Assembly: GCA_963281255.1 (NCBI GenBank)
Contig: OY725492.1
Location: 3,773,104-3,837,103 of the forward strand
From: Aphrocallistes beatrix
Taxonomy: Eukaryota > Porifera > Hexactinellida > Sceptrulophora > Aphrocallistidae
DNA length: 64,000 nt
Direction: 5' to 3'
In this document: positions 45,201 to 54,500 of the stretch, piece after piece
How the letters are laid out: each line of letters opens with the position of its first letter
How positions within the stretch are numbered: the first letter of the stretch is position 1
Position numbers and translations under genes: made by a program
The notes under the pieces: generated by a model
Database searches by the model: none
What the model was told of the DNA's origin: nothing
The model's input: the letters and a program-made list of their open reading frames with translations, nothing else

Positions 45201-47026
45201 TTCACTGGGCTAGACATGTCGGAATCTTAAAGTGCCATAATTCTCCAGACAGTAATGGGATCATCTTAACAGCTGAGTTTGAAGCGTTAGTTTTACATAT
45301 TTATGAACAGATGAAAAATACACCAGACCAAGTTCCATATGATAAAAAAAATGGAAAGCTTGAATCGCTCTTGTATTCAATTTCCGAAAAGGATATTACT
45401 CACAAACTCGGTGCAATGATAGAAGAGTTTTTCCATCGTGGCTATGAACTACTTTCAAATGCGAAAGATATTACGTATAAATGGAGTATACCAAAATCAC
45501 CGACTCACACGATCTTCGAATCAGCTCTTAAACAGATAGCTGGTCTGCTCTTCCAAGGCTGGCATTGCCTCATGTTCACGAGGGACATGAACAAACTGTT
45601 TGAGAGAGCACACAACCAATTCCATGTTAATCATCGGTTTTCGCACAGGATGAGTGAAATACTGCAAATGTATACTGAATTTTACCGAAAATCTCTAGCC
45701 GATGTATCTGGCGCAAAGATCGAATTTCAGACGATGGGCAAAAACATTCTCCTCATTGGTTACGGCTCAGCGGAATCACTACTGACATTGTCAGCTGAGA
45801 TATCCACACTCGAAGCTGACAGCGCCCTGTCCAAGAGGTACAAGTCCAATGCTAACCGTTACATGATGGACGGGTGCACGACGATGACAGTACAGAACTC
45901 CATTCAAGATTGCAGCATCAAACTTAATTCCCTTAACGGCTGTTTCAAGCAGAAGCACTGGAACAACGAAAAAAGTGTAGTGGTACCAGAAGGCAAGGAG
46001 ACGAACAAAAATTGGAGAAAGAATGGGATTAAAAAAATCAAAAATTTACTGAGTAAACAGTTGGAAAAATTCCCAGATAATGATGCGAATCTATTAGAGA
46101 AACTTCAGTTGAAAACTCGGTTCGGATTCTTCTATGTGTTGGATGGGAGGGCTGCAGTTGAAAGCACTGGCTCTCTACCCATAGAGAATCTTCAGAAGTG
46201 TTTAGAAGAAGGTGTGAAATGGCGTAAGGAGTTAGATAGTGGTGGCGAGGACAAGGATCTTCCAGGAGCGAAAAAGGAACAATCTGAAACCGCTGTTCCT
46301 AATGATAAGGAAAACAACAAACAAAACAAACCCAAAAAGCCATCAACTGCCAAAACTGGCATAAACGCTGCATTCTGTCCTGGAATCAATAAGATTGATA
46401 ATCAAGAACAAGCGGAAAGAACGGTCGAAATTTACAAATCTTCGCTCTTAGAATGCGGGTTTAAACCCAAGGAGAAGGATTCATCCTACACCTGGAGAGT
46501 TGAGATGCAAAAATCAACATTGCAGGATATCAGATACAATTTGGATGAAAATCTAGAAATTATAGATATCAGCGAGCGTCCTATTATCTGGCTATTAGCC
46601 ACGATTGTCGGAGACAGAAGAACCAACGACAAAGCTCATGATCTCAGGATTCGAGCTGAGAGTGCGAAGACTTTGGAAATAGAAGGTAAGGGTTCGAATT
46701 TGTTCACAGTACGAGAGGATGGGTCTCCTCAACCTTGCGATGGCGTCAAACAGCGTCTGAAATTCATCAAGCGCAGTCTAGGGACTTCATACTTTGAGTT
46801 TGAGGATTCAATCGCTAAGATTTCGTATGGTGTGGAGTACAGCAAAGATAATAGCTGGAAGTGTCCCCATCACTACTGCGAGCTGAGCATGTACCACAGC
46901 AGTGAGGTACTGAGACGGAGTGTACAGGCAGGGAACAGTAGCATCCAGATCCAGGACTTAGCAGATCGGGCTATACAACTTTCTCTCAGAGTATCTGACT
47001 GTATTACGAAGTCTCTCTCTAGCTAA
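39263..47026 (+). CDS. Giant fusion: RIG-I/Dicer-type helicase + RNA-dependent RNA polymerase + terminal nucleotidyltransferase
   Basis: One intronless frame of 2587 residues. Residues 1-90 carry C3-x2-C6 and C57-x2-C60 around a beta-rich stretch, like the Zn site of the RIG-I C-terminal domain. About 165-640 is a DExD/H helicase of the Dicer/RIG-I group: PTGYGKT (186-192), DECH (286-289), GLTASP (317-322), STSVLEEGQD, and QTKGRAR (593-599). About 640-1040 is a linker with RdRP N-domain character. About 1045-1640 is a cellular-type RdRP: FLNLAFRDE near 1070, SSSQLRSKR, and the catalytic D1466-L-D1468-G-D1470. About 1840-2010 is a Pol-beta-type nucleotidyltransferase: GS at 1858-1859, D1870-L-D1872 and D1947. 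The last 550 residues are unassigned. Expected activity: recognition or unwinding of RNA, dsRNA synthesis and 3' tailing in RNA silencing or antiviral defence. Helicase-RdRP fusion is known in Dictyostelium, and RdRP, helicase and Cid12 are separate subunits of yeast RDRC. The three-way fusion is unfamiliar to me. Confidence 0.93.
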   Translation: MDCNNCKTNILSLEDVCFYDMGGEKSVHLIIRPERTELVDERFEIEDTPGKKKNVNCRGCQASLGKKLPIGPSDYSPISFGNVKVVLCGLTLSNKVKWHTVYTTPPYNTAVQLRDQSNFFEQAKIDSPPKRQKIHSNTREYIKFPDPHDPSAFSYEDNLKSDRSPYPYQVTAYIEALQRDLIVVLPTGYGKTLIASLVTAKMIELNPGYMVLFIVDRIPLVFQQGFTISRDTQLEVCALTSETNTFKKRTELVDGDFQVLVATAGAYYDGLEKMLGIERFCCVIIDECHHTTKGHIYVRILDLIKTCDPHNRPRVLGLTASPPSVKGNFGGTKQSLFDFQSHFLDAPICHNLLKDMTEERNDAKLDIREITEEEDQPLLEYRSELYAELERLAKQINSAFGGTTLIKSEYWTVKRSRPNLIKILKFLNCHFNEDIDRNVKSMSKIFDVLEITELLGITDKNKSLEEMAFHQNLNNKTIYSSRFLFLLEILKELPQKSKIIVFVRTRAIAQILSTLLKGIPEIDDKFSPQKIVGQYGPLGMSWEREQEEIIKRFRGGNCNLLVSTSVLEEGQDIPCCDVVIRFDGIQTLISYTQTKGRARHKDSRFILILSESEHQIVKEIEDQDLLVKHVLESNFTNNQVPSNLTGEIREEVFTTIIRSNKPDKVIQTSECAVEFYFSGTYDEFDLKTHIANFFKEKYFLNLTHFDIKKFDSKWKGRYIFPVTDTLLNLGLETHSAGIYEQYKLLTIKWDFSLEKFPDNIWTRIVIHPTEESKKNIMRRSWSVYEIVWGIFKDRNTFLTRRLEEFDKGTTLSIDDSHLIIRTKVLLIEIALVSIHRFILADWDEKTVRLYLPLTYPPEVRPCTEDAIRYTSIECETLLHFGEYPVFGITLPYNADDWAELWILLHASTIFPVPLFESRVNDEVEQPMETNADIPIHQNPDYWEIMMQNCMWQYSILKENRNVCLPVGTLARMRHELASAGPSDLPSINQTLEALLIQISKTGTHYFFDWENTFQKELKDNKQNPPTLIIPCKENYCYKECAIVTPSRTIPLHPILTQCNRLFRKYPDERFLNLAFRDESQGELNSRVLKRVEDALYNGISVDGVEFYFFVCSSSQLRSKRAIFIQLHDLNKDEINEKIEKMRNELIGKCDITNETKFLSRLGLFCTTDTPTCEIQKRETECLEDLRADNNLLVTDGAGKMKRSLAVNVLKKYGNETVTVETASALQIRLAGLKGVFTIVDDDTDPDFKNYPHCNILYRKSMKKIEWTHSTLCAVKVGKFSKVCMNIQMLNLLTSLEDPKGLWDPKPRIKELHEKEMSEFAKIFIDPNRARNELGGYLKKDTLDVFNVLCEPYFLKLLRCVYTYNIRNLISKVHIPIPLSVGCILMGIPDPIGVLEDDEVFITYIDKEKKRNVREGRILIYKNPCLHPGDLLTPTGVDREELHFLHNVIVFPIKGKTSIPACSGGGDLDGDEFAVIWDEAFIPPKDAIFPPQNYDEVLSEAKKELALERKSQGLDMEEKPVQNDPKILERLTEGYIRIISNDLLGTIAHYHLSICEQRDDGARDDLAIELSQKATLAVDSPKTGIIPKIPNEALAIIRDKGFPDFMEKDHLNFFISTKLLGDLYHRAKDVCYKTSEWVNILNYFEKRVLKERVPGNFQLSLFEIPGYEEFMEDAKSKYHEYSSAFQQIMLAFGIETEAEVVTGLIIKCHPLLSADKGKTMSALAASFDHLTEEFRAIFHHETPKEKYQLKAAAWYITVYKLALQKEDQFVLHSFAWIVPEYLTGIVKAANVPRFKSESQVLSAIGESGMDYFKKMSDSIRNNVDSKLCVLPKIKETINPQSAQSGASEAQKIFKVKPFGSASVYLCELESDLDLSVSLTDYGETVVFPNREDVALTHTKYRKHILSNYISPKISEIADKKSDMMEVEVPIISFTMRPDEKDQSEVHVDITVESDGVEKNGYIKRLYVETEGVFFVWLWLLVHWARHVGILKCHNSPDSNGIILTAEFEALVLHIYEQMKNTPDQVPYDKKNGKLESLLYSISEKDITHKLGAMIEEFFHRGYELLSNAKDITYKWSIPKSPTHTIFESALKQIAGLLFQGWHCLMFTRDMNKLFERAHNQFHVNHRFSHRMSEILQMYTEFYRKSLADVSGAKIEFQTMGKNILLIGYGSAESLLTLSAEISTLEADSALSKRYKSNANRYMMDGCTTMTVQNSIQDCSIKLNSLNGCFKQKHWNNEKSVVVPEGKETNKNWRKNGIKKIKNLLSKQLEKFPDNDANLLEKLQLKTRFGFFYVLDGRAAVESTGSLPIENLQKCLEEGVKWRKELDSGGEDKDLPGAKKEQSETAVPNDKENNKQNKPKKPSTAKTGINAAFCPGINKIDNQEQAERTVEIYKSSLLECGFKPKEKDSSYTWRVEMQKSTLQDIRYNLDENLEIIDISERPIIWLLATIVGDRRTNDKAHDLRIRAESAKTLEIEGKGSNLFTVREDGSPQPCDGVKQRLKFIKRSLGTSYFEFEDSIAKISYGVEYSKDNSWKCPHHYCELSMYHSSEVLRRSVQAGNSSIQIQDLADRAIQLSLRVSDCITKSLSS

Positions 47027-47206
47027 TAAATACCTAGAATTTTAAATAGTTAGTAGTTCTAAGAATTTCAGCTAGTATTGCACTACTAAAGTAGTCGATT
47101 TCCTGTGTAACTATATATTTTCCTAATACTGTCTTATGAGAGCATCCCTATTATTTTGATGTGTGTTTCGATCCTAATTGGGAATTTGGATAATGTCAAA
47201 TTTTAA

Positions 47207-47303
47207 CCGTAGAATGCCCAGTGGGGACACAGTGTCCCCGATATCGCGGATGTCTCCCAACCATTATAGCACTGAAGCCATATAAATGCTGGGCATTCTA
47301 CAG
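47207..47303. mobile_element. piggyBac-like MITE, 97 bp
   Basis: TTAA occurs on both sides (47203-47206 and 47304-47307), as expected for piggyBac insertion. The ends CCGTAGAATGCCCAG and CTGGGCATTCTACAG are inverted repeats with one mismatch. Inside is a strong hairpin, GGGGACAC-A-GTGTCCCC. Non-coding. Confidence 0.8.
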
Positions 47304-47699
47304 TTAAACACTTAAATGATACATTCTATTTGTTATGATCTGGATATTGTACACCATAGCATTTCGTTATGAATTTCATTGACCCTCAACCCTACTTCTC
47401 TAAAAGGACATTCCCATTTCTCATTTAAAGAAACACAATTTTGGGAACTCAAATACGTATACATGTCATACTCCACTACTCGTACAATATCCACTGTTGT
47501 TTCAACAAAATTATGAACGAGATATGAATCCAACACAGCAAATATAAGATAGATGTGTAGAGAAGAAAGTTATAAATTTATAAACGTTCTGACTATAACT
47601 AATAATGCAAATTTATGCATATTTTCTTTAATGCACATGGTCCTGTTGCCCATATTACTATCCCCAAAGGGGAAGAACAATTCTGGAGAAATTGTATGC

Positions 47700-47892
47700 C
47701 AATAGTTTAGTATTACCAGAAGTTTAAAAACACTTTTGGGAGACGAGACAAAAAAAACAGGTCGACGGAGCCTGTGATTATATTGTACAATTATGCTAGG
47801 CCGCACAAGGCGAAGCTGATCAAGAATAAATGGAGACAAAGAAAGGGGTTGAGTTGGAACATCCATCATTTCTCAAATTTAGTTTTGTGCTA
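47700..47892 (+). pseudogene. Relic of a mariner/Tc1 transposase C-terminal half
   Basis: In one plus-strand frame from about 47776 the translation YNYARPHKAKLIKNKW resembles the mariner block HDNARPH-VA, which carries the second catalytic Asp. Here Asp is lost, the frame is short and stops at once, and no terminal repeats were found. The assignment rests on this single block. Confidence 0.45.
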
Positions 47893-48360
47893 AACGCGGG
47901 TACCAAAGTGCTCAAGTTATTCTGTTACAAGTTTGATAAGTAGGGTACGGGAACAAATGTATTCGACAAAAGTATGCCCGCTTTAAAGTTAACTCAACTC
48001 ATGGAGTGTAATTTCGCTGTCTCATTTAGTCTGGGCCAATAACTTTAGCAGAGTGGACCATTATTCACTTTTTTCTTGTTTTTATATGTGCAAATTTAAA
48101 CGATTTCTTTGTAGAACGTAGATTTTAAATTGACTTACTTAGGGGGGGGGGGGCATTGCCCCCTCCCAGAGGAGGGTGTATCAACAGTTAGCCACTGTAC
48201 GTAGTATCGTCGACAAGCTAAAAACCCTCAAATCATAGAGTGTAGTAGCTCTTCAAAAACAAGAATTTGACAGCGATATTTTACTCAATTTTGAATGTAA
48301 CTGCTATTGGGTCTTTATTGGAATATTTCGTCAACGTGTAAATGTACTGAGATTGATTAT

Positions 48361-51048
48361 ATGCATAGACTATGCCACTACATGGCATATTTCCCTTATG
48401 ATATAGAGAACATCGCTAACATCAAGAAGCAGCTCTCCTCTCCTCTGAAACGCTCTATCCTTGCTGACAACACGAACACGAGCGAGCTCCTGGCTCTCCC
48501 CCGTAAGAGAACACACTTTTTCGCTTCCAAAGAACAGCCCCCTCCTACAGTCGGCCACTCGACGGAAGCACCAGACACCTCTAACAAGCGCCCTAAACCA
48601 GAAACACCTCCTCCCGAAACCACACCCAACAAACCTAGTTTCTTCTCTTGCTTCAGGAACAAGTTCAGTATATTCTCCGATTGGAACCCTATCAAACAGA
48701 AAACAACGAACACCTCCCATAACAGTCCTCGCTCCCTTCCCAAGCCCCTTCCACCCCCCGACCGCACCATGCACCCGCTAGTGGACCCTCTCACGGTACA
48801 TGACCCGGGGGGCACGTCTCGATGCGTTACGGGTGGTCCTACGATCAAACCCTGGGCATTCTCAAACTTGAAGCGAGAGCAAGACGAACTCAGCTCCGTT
48901 CTCTCCACTTCTCAGAGAGAGTCAGTCAACAGAAATGCGTTTAGTATCAGAAACGCTCAGAACAAAACTATTTTCAAGACTCAAGTATTCGAGCGTGGGC
49001 AACGGCAGAAATATCAAGACCTGCTCGCTTCTAAGTCAATTTCTGCTCATATGCTGTCCTCCAGTTCTAAGCGCGTTCCTGTATCTTCCCTCCAGGACTC
49101 CTCTCTGCTGGAGGTCTCCCCTCCTCCCCTGAATAGGCTCAGTAGCTCCCTCCTGGATCCTCCTCCTCTCCCTACGCCCACCGCCGTATCCTCCTCCTAC
49201 TCCAGAGGGTACAAATCAGAGAATGCCCCCAGGTCGTCCTATAGCAGAGGACACAATGCCAGCAGTTTCGTCAAGCCCAGATACAAGACGCCCTCTATGC
49301 CCTCAAACCACAAGGTATTCCTAAGTGATGAACTTAATAAAATATCTCTCCTTAAATTGATTGTATGTAGGGTGCAGCCAATCTATCCTTCTTCAGTTGT
49401 CCCTCTACGTCACTCGACATCTCATGTCTGGATACCAGCACAAGACGGCCTGGTACTCCTCCTCCACTATTTCCTTCTCCCACACCGCCCAAACACACGG
49501 AGCAAGACGACATCTGCATCGTGTCAGTAGACAAGCCACAGCCACAACCTCCCGAATGGACAGATGTTACCATGGAGACGGATCCACTGCTCACCTACTC
49601 CTCACACAACCATATCAAGAACATTGAGCACACTATCTGCCTTTCCCGCATCAAGAAAGGGTTTGAAAAGGAAGTGATAGAAGCCTTCAATCGTAAGATA
49701 GCGATACAGTCCCAAGACAAGCACTCCGCGACGAGAAAGAAGAACTATTCGAAGGAGCGTCCTAGCATGCAAGAACTGAATGAGAAGATGAAAAAGCTGG
49801 TCAATACCATGGAGCTAGATGTGAGTTGCGAGCTATTAAGTATTATAATCAGACTTCAAATGTTTATTTTCGATATTAACTCAAAAAGAAGAAAATACCG
49901 ATTCTTATTAACATATGAATAATGTGTCTAGATCGGAGATTCTGGTATGCCAGGGCCAGGTTTCAAACCGGTTGAATTGGGCGAAGAAATGGAAAGTTTA
50001 GTAACGAATGCACTCATCCCTAGTCCACAAGACGAAGTACTCTCGTCCGGGTTTCGACTCCACATCAAGAGGAAAGACATGTCTACACTCAGACCTGAGC
50101 AATGGCTGAATGACGAGATAATCAACTTCTACTGCAGCCTGCTAGCTGAGAGGAGTACGCAGGGAGCAGGTAGTCGCTTATTTATACGGGCTTGTTGGTA
50201 TCTCCATTTGGGAACTCGTACCACTACCAAAATGAAATGTACGATTTCTATAGCATTTTGAATGAGATACAGTCGACTCCGCTTAATAGGGTCACCTCGG
50301 TCAGAGGACATTTTGCCCCGATTAAGCGGAGAACCTATTAACCGAAAATATTTTGTATTAGCTTCTATGTGTGGCAGCTATTCCGGTCCTGCCAAAAGTG
50401 GCCCGATTAAGCGGTTGACCGATTAAACAGTGACCCTATTAAGCGGAGTCAACTGTATCTGTAAGAATACAGCAAAAGCAGGATTTTCTTTTGACTTGGT
50501 ACGAGTTGGCATGTGGTACGAGTTAACTGGCATTCCTCCATTTATAACCATGTTTTTCAAATTTAGACCAACAACTACCGAAAGTTCACACCTTCAACAC
50601 GTTCTTCTACCCCCAGCTGAAAGACAGGGGCTATGACAGCATCAAGAGGTGGACCAGGAAGATCGACATCTTCACATTCGACATCATCACAGTCCCCATT
50701 CACCTCGGCATGCACTGGTGCATGGCTGTAATCGACTTCAGAAACAGCGCCATTACATACTACGACAGTTTCATGGGCAGCAATGACAGGTGTCTGAACA
50801 ACCTGTTGGACTATCTAAAGCGGGAGCGGTTGGATAAGAAAGGAAAAACTTTCGACTCGGCACCTTGGAGACTCGTGCATGAGAAAGATATTCCTGAGCA
50901 GAGGAACTCCAGTGATTGCGGGGTGTTTGCTTGCCAATTCGCGGAATTTTTAACACGGGATGTTTCTCTCTCTTTCACTCAAGATGACATGCCTGTGATT
51001 AGAAGACAAATGGTAGCAGAGATTTTACAGAAGAAACTCTACCACTGA
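48361..51048 (+). CDS. SENP1: SENP1/SENP2-like SUMO protease
   Basis: Nuclear cysteine protease that matures SUMO and removes it from targets. Exons 48361-49314, 49371-49820, 49932-50169 and 50567-51048 join in phase to 707 residues (human SENP1: 644). Residues 1 to about 450 are Pro/Ser-rich and basic, probably disordered. The C-terminal Ulp1 domain starts near RKDMSTLRPEQWLNDEIINF. The triad is present: H597 (GMHWCMAVID), D614 (YYDS) and C665 (SSDCGVF), with the oxyanion Q659. The best family match is SENP1/2 (VPIHLGMHW). The start is uncertain: the frame is open further upstream, but 48361 is the first ATG. Intron 3 contains a pogo-like MITE. It is one of two SUMO-pathway genes here, with ZMIZ. 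Confidence 0.92.
50270..50455. mobile_element. pogo-like MITE in SENP intron 3, 186 bp
   Basis: CAGTCGACTCCGCTTAATAG at the left and CTATTAAGCGGAGTCAACTG at the right are inverted repeats, bordered by TA at 50268-50269 and 50456-50457. A second internal GATTAAGCGG pair adds more symmetry. Nearly identical to 52542-52729. Confidence 0.88.
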
Positions 51049-51536
51049 GAAGGTTGATTTAATTAAAGTTGTGAGCATACAGGCATGCAGATAGATCGGC
51101 ATCTCTTAATTTTAATTTTAATACAGGATTAGTACTTCATCTGTTGGTATCTTAGATAATTATTAAAACCTTATTAAACTATAAACATTTTATTCCAATT
51201 CCATTTTCTAATCCGATAAATTATCTCCCAAAACAAAGTCGACTCTGGTAAAGGATGGTAAAGCTCACCAAGGATCGTTTAGATTCGTACTTTTCTCTAG
51301 AATATATTATTTAATAAGGATGTACGTAGATTCGAGTGATCTGATGGCTATGTTAGTTTTTACAACCTTTTTTTGGAAAATATAATAATGCAAGTATTGA
51401 TAAGTCAGGACACCGCGTGAGTATAAATAGCCAATGTTTTTTACATTCCAAGGCGTATTATTATCACGAAAGGTTTCTAATCATTGCCATATTGGTTTAT
51501 ACTGAATTAGTCAAACAAAAAGTGCTCTATTACTTG
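51049..51536. other. Spacer between SENP and the unknown gene
   Basis: AT-rich, no gene or repeat recognised. The open frame that includes the start at 51537 extends back to 51417 but has no coding character before the ATG. Confidence 0.5.
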
Positions 51537-54500
51537 ATGGCTGCACCATACAGGACAGGAATTACGAAGAGGTTGGTTTTACGTTATTTAGAAGAGAAAG
51601 AATGAATACATTTTGAAGAAAATTGTCTAGTATTACTCTGCACAATAGTATACTAACTTTGAAATATTTGAATTAATTATTTAATTAAATCTAGAAAACC
51701 AGCGAAAGAACTGACCCCGAAAGGAGAGAGATGGTAAGTTGTGTAGAGGTAGTGCTACACAATACAGTGCATCCTATCTATCCAACTTTTAAGAGCAAAG
51801 TAGGGTAGACAGGATGCACTGTTCGATGTGTTGATAATACACCTCCAAAGGGACCCACTGCCTGTGGAGCTGATCAAGCCAGAGGTGTACGCACCAGGTC
51901 GCTTCGTATTCAAACAGCCCTGGTACTGCAATGCCCAGCAGACAGAGGACTACCTCTCACCCACTGCTGCTAACAGCTACAGCATGACGGTGCAGCGATT
52001 GACTCACTGCTGCCATGTGGAAGAAGCGCTACAAATAACTCAGGACAACACCAAAGTGAAGTCTCCCTCCATCCTGCTAGGCGCCTCCAAGAACCTGAGA
52101 CAGAACATCATGCCCGTGATGTCTGGATACGAGACGTGTTTCTACTTCGGGGAGGAGGGGCCTCAACCGATGCCACTGTTTGAGCCTGATAATCAGTGGT
52201 GTTTCTTCGATATCGAGGTAAGTCGGTAGCTAGCCTGTGGTCCCCGATCAATTTTGAATCTCGTAATAGGCAATACAATTCGTATTTAATTTATAATATC
52301 ATCTAATAGCCTTTGAAATTCCAAATCTCCAGTTTATTGTGTAGTTCCTAGTCCTACGTATGTGTATTGTATGTCCTTGTGACATGTCTACTCAGACTCT
52401 ACTGTCTGTTCGAACGTGCGATACTAAAGCTAACCTCAGCTCATTTGTCCTCGTAAGAAAGATGTAATTTGGAAAACTTTGGAACAAATGATCTGACGAT
52501 AGGAGTTACGACTACACGCCTAAAAGGCCCTAATTCCAATACAGTCGACTCCGCTTAATAGGGTCACATCGGTCAGAGGACATTTTGCCCCGATTAAGCG
52601 GAGAACCCTATTAACCGAAAATCTTTTGTATTAGCTTCTATGTTTGAGAGCTATTCCGGTCCTGCCAAAAGTGGCCCGATTAAGCGGTTGACCCGATTAC
52701 ATAGTGACCCTATTAAGCGGAATCGACTGTATATAGGAATATTTAGGAATTCGTGTATGTGGGAGATTCGAACTAATGCATGCGTCCCTGTCCTTTGAAC
52801 TTTTGAAAGTCTGATTTCAATAAAATATGAATTTCTGATATATCTCCCACAAACCTATGCTAGTCTCTATACACGTGCGTATGTAGTATACGAGTACGTT
52901 ATTGGTCTCGTTTCATTGACTTCAACTTGTTTTCGTAGATATACATTACATGTCTACATGAACAGAGCTTTAGTTGACCATAAATGTTCATATGTAGTTT
53001 TCTTCGTGTGTCGTGTCTAGGTACAATGTTATTGAATAAGTTTATGGAATTGCATCCATGATGTTTTCTTAGTTATCAAGTTTCAGTACCTCAAATGCAT
53101 TTATTTAAAAACCCCAGAAAACATGAATTTTCTATATAGCCTTGAATGTCATTTAAAAGTCTTTAAGTTACATTTCAATAAATACTGGGGCATAGTAGAT
53201 ATTCTCTCAAAGCATCTAATTTTGAAATATTTCGATTGATCGGATTAGATTCCTTAATCAAAATTGAGAAACAGAAATTATACTTAGTTTATTAAAGAGA
53301 TAATCACATGGTACTATGACTGTGCAGTGATCAGTACGTACATTTATTAATACATAAAATAGTGAATGAATCTTGAGTCTAAATAACTAAGAAATCTAAA
53401 AATACGCACTAGTTGAAGTACATAGGTTATGAAAGGGATTTTGGTAGAAGTAAGAATGTTCAGTAGTAGGTGGTAGTTACCTAGAGCAGGGTAGAGTTGT
53501 GGCAACGCTCTACTGCTCGACCTCATTCACTGCTGCTGGATTATCATCTCCGTTCGCATTTGCGGTTTCTACCACCTTAGTTACTTCCGGTGCCGCCTCC
53601 CTGTTTTCCGGCGGAGGGAAATCTGCCATTTCACCGTCTCCGTTCGCAATCGGGGCAATCTCGAGGGGCTCTGGCGGCGGTGGATCGTCGACTCCCTGTT
53701 TCTCTGTCTCCCTCTCCAGCTCATTTTCGAGGAATTTGTCCGTAACCTCCTTCTGCAGCTCAGCCTCGGCAGTACCAGGGACAGGGACCTCTACCGGGTT
53801 ATTCTCAACCGTAATCTCGTTTGTCACATCCGGTTTTTCGTCCGGTTCTTCTAACGAGTCCTCCTTAGGCCGCCTGAACGATTCCTTAACCTTCATGTAT
53901 CCCCCGGTGTATGAGTCCTCCGTCTCGTCGCCCTGGCCGGACTGCCTCCTGGGTCTCCGCAGGGACATCCGGACACGCACCTCAGGGTCGATGGGGTCGA
54001 ATTTCTTCTCAGAGAATTCTTTCTGAGTTTGTCTGAAGGTGCGGCCGCTGTAGCGGAATCTGGAGCCGATGCGCACGAAACTGAACCTTGGCTGTTTCTC
54101 GGGGACCCGGTTGAAGAAGTAGTGGTGCTCCGCCGCCAACCGCCAGATCGTCTTCACGTAGGCTCGGTCTGCGATGACGAACTTGAACACAGTGACCGGT
54201 TCCTTCTTTTTGGGCGCGGGCTTACCGGGCTTAGGCGGGGTGGTGTCTTCGGCATTTGCTACTGGTGCCGCCGGTTCGATCTCGGCAGGCTCGCTCGTGG
54301 GAGATTGCACAGAGGGTGCTGGCTCCTGAATATTGTCCTGAGTAGGCTCTTGACTAGACCCCGGGTTGATCTCGCTAGCCTCCACATCTTGCGCTGCACC
54401 TGTGTCCGCTTCTGCTTGCTGAGGTTCAGCATTGACAGTATCTGTCGGCTCGTCTACAACAGGATTCGGGGCGTCCCCCTCCTCTTGTCCCAACAACTCT

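Larger units (their letters stand above)
47027..48360. other. Intergenic region with transposon relics
   Basis: Between the fusion gene and SENP. It contains a piggyBac-like MITE (47207-47303), a mariner transposase relic (about 47700-47892) and a 12-G run near 48141. An AATAAA overlaps the stop codon of the upstream gene (47023-47028). Non-coding 5' exons of SENP could lie here. Confidence 0.55.

Noticed and set aside
47333-47536. Minus-strand 67-residue frame with some coding look
   Set aside because: No domain, no splice partners and surrounded by transposon relics.
12744-51048. A SUMO-pathway gene cluster (ZMIZ, SENP, and the Ulp1 of the transposon)
   Set aside because: The genes are far apart, separated by unrelated genes, and the transposon protease is a broken mobile-element gene; coincidence is the simpler explanation.
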